A DNA stretch of 64,000 bases from Mucilaginibacter tundrae (GCF_013408825.1 NZ_JACCBZ010000011.1:73953-137952), one strand, 5' to 3'; numbered from the stretch's first letter, positions 44,829 through 54,495 are shown. The notes: a model not told the origin generated them from the sequence alone. Translations and numbers: made by a program.

Positions 44829-46241
44829 ATGGATATATCAGATAATTCAAAATCATTAACACCAGGAATCAATTCAGCCAGGCTGGCTTATGACTCTGTA
44901 AAAAGAGGGGTGAGTAAAGATCCTGACAGTATTTTAAGAAAAGGAATATGGATATATTTTATATTACTGATTTTTGAGGGCGCTTTACGTAAATGGATTT
45001 TTCCGGGCTTAGCGACCCCTTTATTACTTATTCGTGATCCGTTGGCAATATGGTTGATAATAGCCGGCTGGAGACGGGGAATGCTGAATGGTAATATGTA
45101 TGTGGTTGTTATGTTTCTGGTAGGCACATTGGCTATTTTTACCGCAATATTTTTGGGTCATGGAAATATCCTGGTTGCGCTGTACGGCGCTCGGGTTTTA
45201 ATAGTCCATTTTCCGCTTATTTTTATTGTTTATTGTGTATTTGACAAGGAAGATATTATAAAAATAGGCAAGTTTATGGTATGGCTAACTATTCCGATGG
45301 CCATATTGCTTGTTTTTCAGTTTTATAGCCCTCAAACAGCATGGGTAAACCGGGGGATAGGCGGAGATACCTCAGGCGGCGGATTTGAAGGGGCTTTGAA
45401 CTTTTTTCGCGGACCCACAACCTTTTCCTTTACTACAGGTACGGCTCTTTTTTTTGGTTTATCCGCCTGTTTTATTTTTTACTTTTGGTTGGACCCCAAA
45501 AAGCATATTGGCAGGCCATTATTAATATGTGCTTCAATAGCGCTTTTAATGTCTATTCCGTTTTCAATCAGCCGCACGCTGCTTCTTTCTGTAGGGATTA
45601 CGGCGGCGTTTGTTTTATTAGCAGTTTCCAGAAATCCTAGGTTTTTCGGAAAAGTAGTAATTATTACCATCGTTTTATTGATGATGTTTGTTGGATTAAG
45701 CCAGCTTGGCATTTTTCAAACGGCAACGAACGCGTTTAGCTTTAGGGTTAACGCGGCAAGCGATACAGAAGGAGGGGTTCAAGGCATTGTTGGCGGTCGT
45801 GTTCTTAATGCATTCCTGGGCGCGTATACCTCATCAGATGATATACCTTTTTTCGGATACGGCATTGGTATGGGAACAAATGTTGGGAGTACTTTACTCA
45901 CCGGGAAAACCCAGTTTTTAATAGCAGAAGGAGAATGGGGAAGATTAATCGGGGAAATGGGTTTGGTTATGGGGACTATTGTTATTTTTATTCGTTTATC
46001 ATTGTTTTATAAAATTGCTGTTGCATCTTTTAAGCGATTAAAACATGGCGATTTTTTGCCGTGGTTGTTATTAAGTAATACATTGCTCATATTCCCGCAA
46101 TTATCATGGTCGCAACCAACTGAGCTTGGTTTCTGTGTTATTATTGCTGGTTTTACAGTGGCTTCAACCCGGGTGCGGAGTGTTCCTGTAACTACACAAC
46201 CCTCAGAAACTGCTGTTGATAAGAAATTTGTACATGCATAA
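44829..46241 (+). CDS. O-antigen polymerase/ligase-like protein (Wzy-like)
   Basis: 470 residues with ten or more hydrophobic segments and one larger hydrophilic loop (about residues 290-345), the layout of Wzy polymerases and WaaL ligases. RKWIFPGLATPLLLIRDPLAIW near the start is common in Bacteroidota and cyanobacterial members. With Wzx, Wzc and Wza genes in the same cluster it is the likely repeat-unit polymerase. Confidence 0.8.
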   Translation: MDISDNSKSLTPGINSARLAYDSVKRGVSKDPDSILRKGIWIYFILLIFEGALRKWIFPGLATPLLLIRDPLAIWLIIAGWRRGMLNGNMYVVVMFLVGTLAIFTAIFLGHGNILVALYGARVLIVHFPLIFIVYCVFDKEDIIKIGKFMVWLTIPMAILLVFQFYSPQTAWVNRGIGGDTSGGGFEGALNFFRGPTTFSFTTGTALFFGLSACFIFYFWLDPKKHIGRPLLICASIALLMSIPFSISRTLLLSVGITAAFVLLAVSRNPRFFGKVVIITIVLLMMFVGLSQLGIFQTATNAFSFRVNAASDTEGGVQGIVGGRVLNAFLGAYTSSDDIPFFGYGIGMGTNVGSTLLTGKTQFLIAEGEWGRLIGEMGLVMGTIVIFIRLSLFYKIAVASFKRLKHGDFLPWLLLSNTLLIFPQLSWSQPTELGFCVIIAGFTVASTRVRSVPVTTQPSETAVDKKFVHA

Positions 46242-46345
46242 ACATCTATAAATAATTTCTTATAGCTGTTATAATTTTAATGATCCAAGAAAAATCAGAA
46301 TAGAAATATAATCAATGCACCGAATTGATTAAATAAGTACCCCTA

Positions 46346-47356
46346 ATGACCGAAAGGAAAATAAAAGTTAATTTTTTTCAACGTAAGCCGCGTAAGGGCT
46401 TTAGTTTTAGCCTTGAATTTATTTTTGATGATATTAGAAAAAGATTGGTTGATAAGATTGATGCCAAAGTTTATATATCAAAATGTTATAACGACGGATA
46501 TTACAGTAAATTTATAAACATTGCAGAGGCGGCCTTAAGGCAGGGCAACGATATAAATCATATCACTGGCGAAGTTCATTTTCTTGATCTTTTAATGAAA
46601 AAAGACCGGGTGGTACTAACCGTTTTGGATTGCGGGATGATGATAAGAAAAGCGGGAATATCAAAAAAGATCATTCAATGGTTATATCTCTCGGCGCCAG
46701 TAAAAAAAGCAAAAGTGGTAACGGCTATTTCAGAAGTTACCAGGCAGGAAATTATCCGCTATACCGGTGTCAACCCTGATAAAATATGTGTGATACCCGT
46801 GGCCGTAAGCCCGCGCTATAAGCCTAACCCCAAAGTTTTTAATAAAGAAAAGCCTGTAATACTACATATTGGCACCGGTTATAATAAAAATTTATTGAGA
46901 TTAATTGAAGCGCTCAAAGGGCTCAGCTGTCATTTAACAATTGTGGGGAAGCTATCAGATGAACACCTTTTAGTATTACAAGAAAATAAAATTGATTATA
47001 GTAATGAATACGACATATCAGACGAAAGGATTTTAGAGAAATACCATGAATGTGATATACTTGCTTTTGTTTCTACATTTGAAGGATTTGGAATGCCAAT
47101 AGTTGAAGCAAATGCGGTGGAGCGGGTAGTAGTTACCAGTAATGTTTCATCCATGCCAGAAGTAGCCAGAAATGCCGCCTGCCTTGTTAACCCACTTGTA
47201 ATTGACGATATCCGATCAGGAATTATGAAAGTAATTAATGATGATTCGTTCAGGGATTTGCTGATTGCAAACGGAAAGATAAATAAGTCCAGGTTTGACG
47301 CTGATAACATTGCCAACATGTATTTTGAATTGTACAAAGAAGTATTACACAGCTAA
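46346..47356 (+). CDS. Glycosyltransferase, GT4 family 5
   Basis: 336 residues. Donor domain marks: ILHIGTGYNKNLLRLIEAL, LTIVGKLSDEHL and FVSTFEGFGMPIVEANAVERVVVT (E-x7-E type). The N-terminal domain is short. A 286-bp gap follows before the next gene, the longest inside the assembly cluster. Confidence 0.86.
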   Translation: MTERKIKVNFFQRKPRKGFSFSLEFIFDDIRKRLVDKIDAKVYISKCYNDGYYSKFINIAEAALRQGNDINHITGEVHFLDLLMKKDRVVLTVLDCGMMIRKAGISKKIIQWLYLSAPVKKAKVVTAISEVTRQEIIRYTGVNPDKICVIPVAVSPRYKPNPKVFNKEKPVILHIGTGYNKNLLRLIEALKGLSCHLTIVGKLSDEHLLVLQENKIDYSNEYDISDERILEKYHECDILAFVSTFEGFGMPIVEANAVERVVVTSNVSSMPEVARNAACLVNPLVIDDIRSGIMKVINDDSFRDLLIANGKINKSRFDADNIANMYFELYKEVLHS

Positions 47357-47642
47357 ATTTTTTATAGAATCGAAACAATAATACTGAGATATCGTTGCAT
47401 TACAGTTCAGTATTAATAGCCGGATTGGTGTACTATAAGGATCAAATTTTTATATTCGCATTTCTTAATAGCCCCGCCAATGATTTTACCCCTAATCGTT
47501 GTATTTTGAAAATAGTTGGTTAAACTTTATCTTAATATAATGGCTCGTTTAATTTTTTCTGTACGGACAGATAAAACTGTCTTATGAAACAGAATTGTTG
47601 AAAGTAACTAAAGAGATGATTTTTGATATATACAAACGCTAA

Positions 47643-48848
47643 ATGCACATACTTCATGTTATAACCACTATGAATCCGGCCGATGGCGGCCCGTCTCAAG
47701 GAATAAGAAACCTTGATAAAGCGATGCGGGAAATGGGAGTAGTTAGGGAGGTAATGTGTATGGATGCACCGGGTTCACCTTATTTAGATAATAATGGCTT
47801 TAAAATCCACGTTGTGGGGCCTGCAGGAGGTTGGTGGCATTATAGTTCAGCATTAATTCCGTGGCTGACAGAAAATATAAGCAGGTTTGACGTAGTTATT
47901 ATTAACGGGTTATGGTTATATCATAGCTATGCCACCTGGAAAGTAATCAAAAAGCTTAAAAAAACTGCTCCGGATAAAAAGTTGCCCCGCGTATTGGTAA
48001 TGCCACATGGTATGCTCGACCCTTATTTTCAAGTAGCGAAAGAAAGAAGATTAAAAGCGATAAGAAACTGGATCTACTGGAAACTGATAGAAAGTAAAGT
48101 AGTAAATGATGCTGACGGATTGTTGTTTACATGTGAAACAGAAATGCTGCTGGCCCGCGAAACATTTAGCCCTTATCATCCAAAAAATGAATATAATATA
48201 GGTTATGGTATAGAAGCGCCGCCTATCTATGAGCCGCAGATGTCAGTAACGTTCAATGCCCATTGCCCTGATTTAAATGGAGCTCCCTATTTGCTTTTTC
48301 TAAGTCGTATCCATCAAAAAAAGGGAGTTGATTTGCTGGTGAAAGCCTATATATATCTATACAAAAGCAGAAAACCAGAAGATACAAAATTGCCAAAGTT
48401 GGTAATAGCCGGTCCTGGATTGGATAGCCATTTTGGGAAAAAACTTCGTGATGAGGTTAACAAATTTCCGGAAATCAAAGCAAATATATTTTTTCCGGGG
48501 ATGTTAACCGGGGATGCCAAGTGGGGTGCGTTTTACGGATGTGAAGCATTTGTATTACCAAGCCATCAGGAGAATTTTGGTATTGCTGTTGCAGAGGCAC
48601 TTGCCTGTTACAAACCCGTACTGATCTCTGACCAGGTAAATATATGGCGCGAAATTAAAAATGGCGGTTTTGTTAGCCCAGACACTTTTGAAGGGACAAG
48701 ATCAATAATAGAAAAATGGCTTAATTTAAGTGTGATTGATAAAAAACAAATGGAGCAAAATGCCTGGAATGTCTACCACGAAAATTTTCAAAATGTTCCC
48801 GCAGCCCTAAAATTCTTCAAAGCTTTAAGTATTATTGAAGAAAATTGA
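47643..48848 (+). CDS. Glycosyltransferase, GT4 family 6
   Basis: 401 residues. N-terminal TMNPADGGPSQGIRNLDKAM and MPHGMLDPYFQ with FLSRIHQKKGVDLLVKAY and LPSHQENFGIAVAEALACYKPVLIS are typical of GT4 enzymes next to WcaF-like acetyltransferases in exopolysaccharide clusters. The next gene is indeed a WcaF-like acetyltransferase, 36 bp on. Confidence 0.9.
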   Translation: MHILHVITTMNPADGGPSQGIRNLDKAMREMGVVREVMCMDAPGSPYLDNNGFKIHVVGPAGGWWHYSSALIPWLTENISRFDVVIINGLWLYHSYATWKVIKKLKKTAPDKKLPRVLVMPHGMLDPYFQVAKERRLKAIRNWIYWKLIESKVVNDADGLLFTCETEMLLARETFSPYHPKNEYNIGYGIEAPPIYEPQMSVTFNAHCPDLNGAPYLLFLSRIHQKKGVDLLVKAYIYLYKSRKPEDTKLPKLVIAGPGLDSHFGKKLRDEVNKFPEIKANIFFPGMLTGDAKWGAFYGCEAFVLPSHQENFGIAVAEALACYKPVLISDQVNIWREIKNGGFVSPDTFEGTRSIIEKWLNLSVIDKKQMEQNAWNVYHENFQNVPAALKFFKALSIIEEN

Positions 48849-48884
48849 TTTATATTCAACATAAACAAAGCAGCAGTTTAATAA

Positions 48885-49472
48885 ATGTTTTCAAATCATC
48901 AACACGATAGCCAGGATGCGCTGCTAAGGCCAGTTTTTTCTTTCAAAGACAAGCTTCGCCGTTTTACCTGGAATATAACCTGGTTTGTTTTTTGCAAATG
49001 GACGCCCAATCCTATGCATAAATGGCGGATTAGTGTTTTACGCCTTTTTGGAGCAAAAATTGGCGATAAAAATTTTATTTATCCGAATTGCAAAATATGG
49101 GCACCATGGCTATTACAAACAGATGATGTGGTTACCATTGGCTCAGGAGTAGAAGTTTATAACCCCGGTGGTGTTGTAATAGGTCACCACGCTATTCTTT
49201 CGCAGGATGCATTTATATGTGGCGCAACCCATGATTATAACACCTCTGATTTTACTTATATAAAGAAACAAATAACTATTGATGCTCATGTTTGGATCTG
49301 TGCGAGAGCAGTTGTTTTACCCGGTGTACATTGTAAAGAAGGCAGTGTGCTGGGCGCAGCTGCAGTTATATCAAAAGATATGGAACCATGGACAGTATAT
49401 GCAGGTAACCCGGCTAAAGAGATTACTAAACGTGAAAACTTTTTAATACGGAAAGCGGTTAGCAGTCTATGA
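48885..49472 (+). CDS. WcaF-like hexapeptide acetyltransferase 2
   Basis: 195 residues, left-handed beta-helix family. ICGATHDYNTSDF carries the catalytic His (HDYN) and ARAVVLPGVHCKEGSVLGAAAV the coenzyme A-side repeats, ending with VYAGNPAKEITKRE. This is the pattern of putative colanic acid biosynthesis acetyltransferase WcaF. It overlaps the following oxidoreductase gene by 4 bp. Confidence 0.88.
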   Translation: MFSNHQHDSQDALLRPVFSFKDKLRRFTWNITWFVFCKWTPNPMHKWRISVLRLFGAKIGDKNFIYPNCKIWAPWLLQTDDVVTIGSGVEVYNPGGVVIGHHAILSQDAFICGATHDYNTSDFTYIKKQITIDAHVWICARAVVLPGVHCKEGSVLGAAAVISKDMEPWTVYAGNPAKEITKRENFLIRKAVSSL

Positions 49473-51118
49473 AATCGGAATTTGATGATCAGGTAATTTA
49501 TGACCTTTGTATAATTGGGAGCGGGCCGGCCGGTATCATTACAGCACTTGAATATTCGCGCCTTGATCCGGGAAAAAGGGTGTTGCTTATTGAATACGGG
49601 ATTAAAGAACAGCCGGTTGAAAATGATCTGGATAATTCTATCCAAAATACTAATCCTATAAATCATCATGACCCCTATGAGTGTACAAATAAAGGCCTTG
49701 GCGGCTCTTCGGCTACATGGGGCGGAAGATGTGTTATGTATGATGAGGTAGACTTTATTGACAGGCCTGCGCTTTCTGGAGGCTGTACCTGGGATAGTGC
49801 TTTATTTGATGAGACAAAAAAATATATCCCTGCAGCTGCGGCATACTTTGAATGTGGCGATCCTGTTTTCAATTTAAACGATATGCCGGAATTTTCAGAA
49901 ACAAAAATCGCTGATAATTTTAGGGAAGGGGTAGTAACCGATAGTGTTGTTGAACGATGGAGCATGCCCACGCGCTTTGGCACACGTTATGAAAAGGAAT
50001 TAGCCGAACGCGAGAATTTAACGCTACTAATGGGGTACGAAGCAAGGGATTTCTCTGAGCCTGATGAAAGCGGAAATGTTTCTTTATTGAAAGTGAGAAA
50101 CATAAGCACTAAAAATATTTCGGAGGTTAGTGCCAAAAAGTTTGTATTGTCAGCCGGAACGCAGGAAACAACCCGGATATTGCTACGTAATTTACAATTA
50201 TTTAATTCACTGCAAGAAGTTCCGCCGGCTTTAGGTAAATATTATCAGGGACACCTTTCCGGTAAAATAGCATCTGTTGTTTTTAAGGGCGAGCCTAAAA
50301 ATATCGATTATGGATTTTTGCGCAATGCCGATGGATCTTATATGAGGCGGCGGTTCCAGTTCACATCAAAATATTTAGTTGATAATAATTTACTTAATAC
50401 GGCAATATGGCTTGATAACCCTCTTTACTTTGATCCTGTGCATAAAAGCGGGGCAATGTCTTTTATGTACCTTGCCATGATAACACCTATTTTAGGAAAA
50501 AAACTTGCTCCGCCTGCCATCGCGCATTCTATTACCAAAGGTGAAGTAAAAGGTGTAGGAAAGCACATCCTGAATATAATTAAAGATTTCCCCGGATCAT
50601 TAATAACACCGGCATCCATTTTTTATAAAAGATATTGTCTTAAACGTAAACTGCCCGGCGTGTTTTTATACAGTCCAAAAAATAATTATGCCCTTCATTT
50701 TCATTCGGAACAGATACCATTTGAAGGCAACCGTATGGAACTTGGCGCCGATGGTGAAAAGCTGATCATCCATTATGAGCTTACGGATACGGATATAAAT
50801 TCGGTAATTAAGCTTCATGATACGCTTGACAAATGGCTTAGGGAGTGTAATTGCGGCGAATTGCAATATTGGTTTAAAGAAGATGAATTATTTGATGCCA
50901 TAAAAAAAATATCAAAAGACGGCATTCACCAATCAGGCACTACCCGCATTGCCGACTCATCAAAAGAAGGCGTTGTAGACCGTGATTTAAGGCTTTGGGG
51001 GACAAAAAATGTATTTGTGTGCAGCAGCTCAGTTTTCCCAACTTCCGGGCAGGCTAATCCAACGTTCTATTTAGGCGTTTTTGCCGTCAGATTAGCAAAT
51101 CATCTAAATAAAATTTAA
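49469..51118 (+). CDS. GMC-type FAD-dependent oxidoreductase
   Basis: 549 residues. The FAD-binding motif is IIGSGPAGIITALEYSRLDP (GxGxxG, about 15-34), then GLGGSSATWGGRC (about 75-87), and the C-terminal GMC domain is seen in VVDRDLRLWGTKNVFVCSS and FPTSGQANPTFYLGVFAVRLA. The family oxidises alcohols, often of sugars. It overlaps its neighbours on both sides (4 bp and 1 bp), so it is tightly coupled to the WcaF-like enzyme and the aldo/keto reductase. Oxidation of a sugar hydroxyl is the likely role. Confidence 0.88.
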   Translation: MKSEFDDQVIYDLCIIGSGPAGIITALEYSRLDPGKRVLLIEYGIKEQPVENDLDNSIQNTNPINHHDPYECTNKGLGGSSATWGGRCVMYDEVDFIDRPALSGGCTWDSALFDETKKYIPAAAAYFECGDPVFNLNDMPEFSETKIADNFREGVVTDSVVERWSMPTRFGTRYEKELAERENLTLLMGYEARDFSEPDESGNVSLLKVRNISTKNISEVSAKKFVLSAGTQETTRILLRNLQLFNSLQEVPPALGKYYQGHLSGKIASVVFKGEPKNIDYGFLRNADGSYMRRRFQFTSKYLVDNNLLNTAIWLDNPLYFDPVHKSGAMSFMYLAMITPILGKKLAPPAIAHSITKGEVKGVGKHILNIIKDFPGSLITPASIFYKRYCLKRKLPGVFLYSPKNNYALHFHSEQIPFEGNRMELGADGEKLIIHYELTDTDINSVIKLHDTLDKWLRECNCGELQYWFKEDELFDAIKKISKDGIHQSGTTRIADSSKEGVVDRDLRLWGTKNVFVCSSSVFPTSGQANPTFYLGVFAVRLANHLNKI

Positions 51119-51975
51119 TGAAAACTGTTGAACTTACTCCAAATATACACTCTTCGGTTCTTGGATTTGGTTGCGCGCCCATCTTAGGGTCGGTAAGTGC
51201 AAAAACGGCTAAGCTTGCGCTTGATTTTGGTGTTGATAACGGGATTAATCACCTCGATATTGCCCGTTCTTATGGATATGGTGAGGCTGAAAAATTTGTT
51301 GGGAAATTAATAGCAGGAAAAAGGCAAGAAATGGTGCTCGCCAGTAAATTTGGCATCACAGCTAATTGGAAGGCTTCGTTACTTAATACATTAAAGCCTT
51401 TCGTCAGGGAAGTCCGAAATCAGATTAAAAAAAATAAAAAAGATACTGCAATTGTTCGCGGACCACAAAAAGTAAATCTTGCTGACAATTTTTTTGATCG
51501 TATAGTCCCGCTTCGTGGCAAGGATATGCGTATTAGTTTAGAAAAAAGCCTGAAAGAATTGAGGACCGATTATTTGGATTATTTTTTTATTCATGAACCT
51601 CACCAAACGCTTACTTCTTTTGAAGATCTACAGGAAACAAGCGAAAAATTGAAGGCGGAAGGCAAAATACGAGCCTGGGGAATTGCCTATATGCAATCAC
51701 AGGAGCAAATGCACCAGGCATATATTAATAAGTTCGACCTGTTACAATTTAACAATTCACCCGGAATGCCTGATTATGATAAAACAGTTTTAACCAGGGG
51801 AAAGGAATCAAATATAATCTTCTCGCCTTTTAGTGGTGGATCTGCCGACATAAAACCTGTTGAAAAATTAAAGAAGCTTTTGGGCGATTTTCCGGAAAGC
51901 GTAATTCTTTGCTCTATGTTTAACCTGGAGCATCTGAAACAAAATATAACCACCGTCAATAATTTTAATTATTGA
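51118..51975 (+). CDS. Aldo/keto reductase
   Basis: 285 residues. LGFGCAPILGS opens the barrel and HLDIARSYGYGEAEKFVGK has the catalytic Asp and Tyr. LASKFG gives the Lys and FIHEPH replaces the usual active-site His loop. It is a 1-bp overlap (TAATG) downstream of the GMC oxidoreductase. Together the two could oxidise and then reduce a sugar carbon, which inverts a stereocentre; this is inference from coupling. Confidence 0.88.
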   Translation: MKTVELTPNIHSSVLGFGCAPILGSVSAKTAKLALDFGVDNGINHLDIARSYGYGEAEKFVGKLIAGKRQEMVLASKFGITANWKASLLNTLKPFVREVRNQIKKNKKDTAIVRGPQKVNLADNFFDRIVPLRGKDMRISLEKSLKELRTDYLDYFFIHEPHQTLTSFEDLQETSEKLKAEGKIRAWGIAYMQSQEQMHQAYINKFDLLQFNNSPGMPDYDKTVLTRGKESNIIFSPFSGGSADIKPVEKLKKLLGDFPESVILCSMFNLEHLKQNITTVNNFNY

Positions 51976-52067
51976 TATTAAATTATTGAGAGTTATCTTG
52001 AATAAAGGTTTATTTTAATTCATATTATTATAAATTTAACAAACGGACTGAGATCTAAATTGTCAAT

Positions 52068-52889
52068 ATGCTCGATTTAACTATTGCGATACCTGTTAAA
52101 AATGAAGAAACAAATTTACCTGGCTGCCTGGGATCAATTGGTCATGATCTGGCTAAAAGTATCGTAATAATTGATTCAGGGAGTACCGATAATACCAAAA
52201 AGATAGCGGAAGAATTTGGCGCGGATGTAGTAGATTTTATATGGGACGGTAAGTTTCCAAAAAAGCGCAATTGGTTTTTGCGTAATCACACCCCTCAAAC
52301 TAAGTGGGTTTTATTTTTAGATGCCGATGAGTATTTAACACCTGACTTTATAGCAGAATTACAACAGTCGCTTGATAAGGATGATAAAGCAGGGTATTGG
52401 TTAAATTATACTATATATTTTTTAGGGAAGCGATTACGCGGCGGTTACCCGTTACATAAGCTTGCACTTTTTAAAGTAGGCGCAGGTGAGTATGAGCGAA
52501 TTGATGAAGAACGCTGGAGCAAACTGGATATGGAAGTGCATGAACATCCGGTACTTGAGGGCGAAATTGGACGGATACACAGTAAGATAGATCATCGGGA
52601 TTATCGAGGAGTGTCTCATTATGTTATTAAACATAATGAATATGCCACGTGGGAGGCAGAACGCTTTCTTAAAGCATACAATGAGGGTAACTTCCATAAT
52701 TTAACTTGGAAACAAAAGATAAAATACAGGTTGATGAAGAGTGTATTTATTGGGCCCGTGTATTTTTTGGGAAGCTTTTTTGTGTTAGGCGGTTTTAAAG
52801 ATGGCGCCAGGGGATTCGCCTTTGCCATATTGAAAATGGCATATTTTACACAAATATATTGTAAGATAAAAGAAATTGAAAATAATTAA
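52068..52889 (+). CDS. Glycosyltransferase, GT2 family
   Basis: 273 residues. IAIPVKNEETNLPGCLGSI at the start, IIDSGSTDNT for nucleotide binding and LFLDADEYLTPDF (DxD) are standard GT2 features, and RNWFLRNH is typical of the WaaE/KdtX-like group. A hydrophobic stretch near the C-terminus (VFIGPVYFLGSFFVLGG) may touch the membrane. Inverting transferase, donor unknown. Confidence 0.9.
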   Translation: MLDLTIAIPVKNEETNLPGCLGSIGHDLAKSIVIIDSGSTDNTKKIAEEFGADVVDFIWDGKFPKKRNWFLRNHTPQTKWVLFLDADEYLTPDFIAELQQSLDKDDKAGYWLNYTIYFLGKRLRGGYPLHKLALFKVGAGEYERIDEERWSKLDMEVHEHPVLEGEIGRIHSKIDHRDYRGVSHYVIKHNEYATWEAERFLKAYNEGNFHNLTWKQKIKYRLMKSVFIGPVYFLGSFFVLGGFKDGARGFAFAILKMAYFTQIYCKIKEIENN

Positions 52890-52906
52890 AATGAACGTAC
52901 TAATAA

Positions 52907-54055
52907 ATGAATAACAACCTTAATCATAAGCATATAATAGCATTAGATGGTTTGCGGGGGATGGCAGTTTTGTTTGTAATGATCTATCATTTTAATTTTA
53001 TAGATAAGATATCACATACGGTTCCTGATAATATTTTTAATTATATAATATCAGCTGGCTGGATAGGAGTTGATCTGTTTTTTGTGCTTTCCGGATTTTT
53101 AATCACCGGGATTTTAATTAGTAATAAAGGGAAGAGCAACTACTTTATTTCTTTTTATTACAGGCGTACATTACGGATCTTTCCATTGTATTATTTATAC
53201 CTGATTTTACTGTTTGTATTCTTTTATCCTTTTATAGTTTCAAGAGTTGACGCGGTCGAGGTTCAAAAAATTCACTTTACACAAAGTATCCAGGTGTGGT
53301 TCTGGACTTATTTATCAAATATAAAGCAGGGAATTGACGGTACGTTTTCTACTGCCGGCTCGTCTCATTTATGGTCTCTTGCCATTGAAGAACAATTTTA
53401 TCTTATTTGGCCTTTCATCGTTTTTATAACCTCGGTAAAGCAACTCAAAAACATAAGCATAATTGTAATAATTTTATCCTTACTCCTTCGTATCTACTTA
53501 TATTTTATAGGTTGGAGCGCCCAATCTATTTATATATTTACTTTTACACGAATAGATTCATTGGCTTTTGGCTCATTGATAGCCACTTTAATAAGATCTG
53601 GTTACGTTATCCCATATAAAAAATTCACTTATGTATTTTATGGACTTTTAATATGCCTGCTGATTATTTTTTGTTTTTTTGATACTGATTACCATCGCAG
53701 CCCCATTATTTACTTGTTTTCTTTTACCCTGCTAGGCGCCACTTTTGGTGTTTTGGTATTGTTGCTTCAATCGTCCGATAGTTTTAAATTTCCTTTAAAG
53801 TCAATATTTTTAAAAAGAGGACTCGTCTTTTTAGGGAAATATAGTTATGCTTTATATATTTTTCATCCCTTTGTTCGGTTTGCTCTTGCAAAGGTTATGG
53901 GAAGGCCTAAATTGTTTTATAACAGTGAAATACTATGGCAACTATTCTTTTTTGCGTTGTGTTTTTTACTCTCTATAATTATTGCTCAGTTAAGCTGGCA
54001 TTTATATGAAAAGCATTTTCTTAAACTAAAAGACAGATTTTTTTTGAAAAGATAA
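52907..54055 (+). CDS. Membrane acyltransferase (OafA family) 4
   Basis: 382 residues. IIALDGLRGMAVLFVMIYHFNF has the R-x10-H motif and GVDLFFVLSGFLITGIL follows; HLWSLAIEEQFYLIWPF is the loop motif. Fourth member of this family in the cluster. It is the last gene before a 1.2-kb non-coding stretch with tRNA remnants, and ends the plus-strand run. Confidence 0.88.
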   Translation: MNNNLNHKHIIALDGLRGMAVLFVMIYHFNFIDKISHTVPDNIFNYIISAGWIGVDLFFVLSGFLITGILISNKGKSNYFISFYYRRTLRIFPLYYLYLILLFVFFYPFIVSRVDAVEVQKIHFTQSIQVWFWTYLSNIKQGIDGTFSTAGSSHLWSLAIEEQFYLIWPFIVFITSVKQLKNISIIVIILSLLLRIYLYFIGWSAQSIYIFTFTRIDSLAFGSLIATLIRSGYVIPYKKFTYVFYGLLICLLIIFCFFDTDYHRSPIIYLFSFTLLGATFGVLVLLLQSSDSFKFPLKSIFLKRGLVFLGKYSYALYIFHPFVRFALAKVMGRPKLFYNSEILWQLFFFALCFLLSIIIAQLSWHLYEKHFLKLKDRFFLKR

Positions 54056-54179
54056 TCGATAGCGAACTGGTATAACAGAGAGGCAATAGCCACTTTTTTT
54101 GTTTAGGCTATGGCTATATTATATTCAGCTCTCCCTGATCTGTATCAGATCGCTAGGCAAAAGCTATAAAAACACCTGT

Positions 54180-54400
54180 TTTTTACATCAAAAACATGCG
54201 AAAAATGAATAAAAAGTAGCATTTTTTAATTGTTTTCGACCCGAAATTGGCGTTTTTGAGCTTAAAATCGCCTCAAAAACAATCTAAAAACCGCCTTTTT
54301 AGTACTATTTCTGGCATTTTTACGGTGAAAAGTGTACCAAATGTACCAAGTGTTTCATGTGTAGCGTGATACAGCACGGGTAGAAAGAGTAAATAAGCGC
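54180..54400. repeat. Right copy of the long non-coding repeat
   Basis: Counterpart of 9103-9307. The identical core is at 54324-54358. Same orientation as the left copy. It is followed by a minus-strand terminator and then a tRNA-like remnant; no such tRNA-like sequence is clear at the left copy. Confidence 0.75.
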
Positions 54401-54402
54401 AT

Positions 54403-54430
54403 AAAAAAGCCCCACAGACATGTGGGGCTT
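54403..54430 (-). terminator. Terminator downstream of the tRNA-like remnant
   Basis: AAGCCCCACA (54407-54416) pairs with TGTGGGGCTT (54421-54430), 4-nt loop, with an A-run at 54403-54408 that is a U-tract on the minus strand. It directly follows the 3' end of the tRNA-like sequence. Confidence 0.85.
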
Positions 54431-54432
54431 GC

Positions 54433-54495
54433 TTCCTGAGCCTGGACTCGAACCGGGGGATCCTCTGAATTCGCAGCCATTGGGCTATCGAAAAC
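54433..54495 (-). pseudogene. Degenerate tRNA-like remnant
   Basis: Its 3' part (acceptor CTCAGGA and a T arm with TTCGAGT) shares 21 identical bases with the tRNA-Asn fragment at 55028-55048. The T stem has one mismatch, the segment before it is about 12 bases too short for a D plus anticodon arm, and position 33 is not T in any register. TAGCCCAATGG further upstream looks like a D-arm piece. Not a working tRNA. It may be an old attachment-site scar. Confidence 0.5.
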
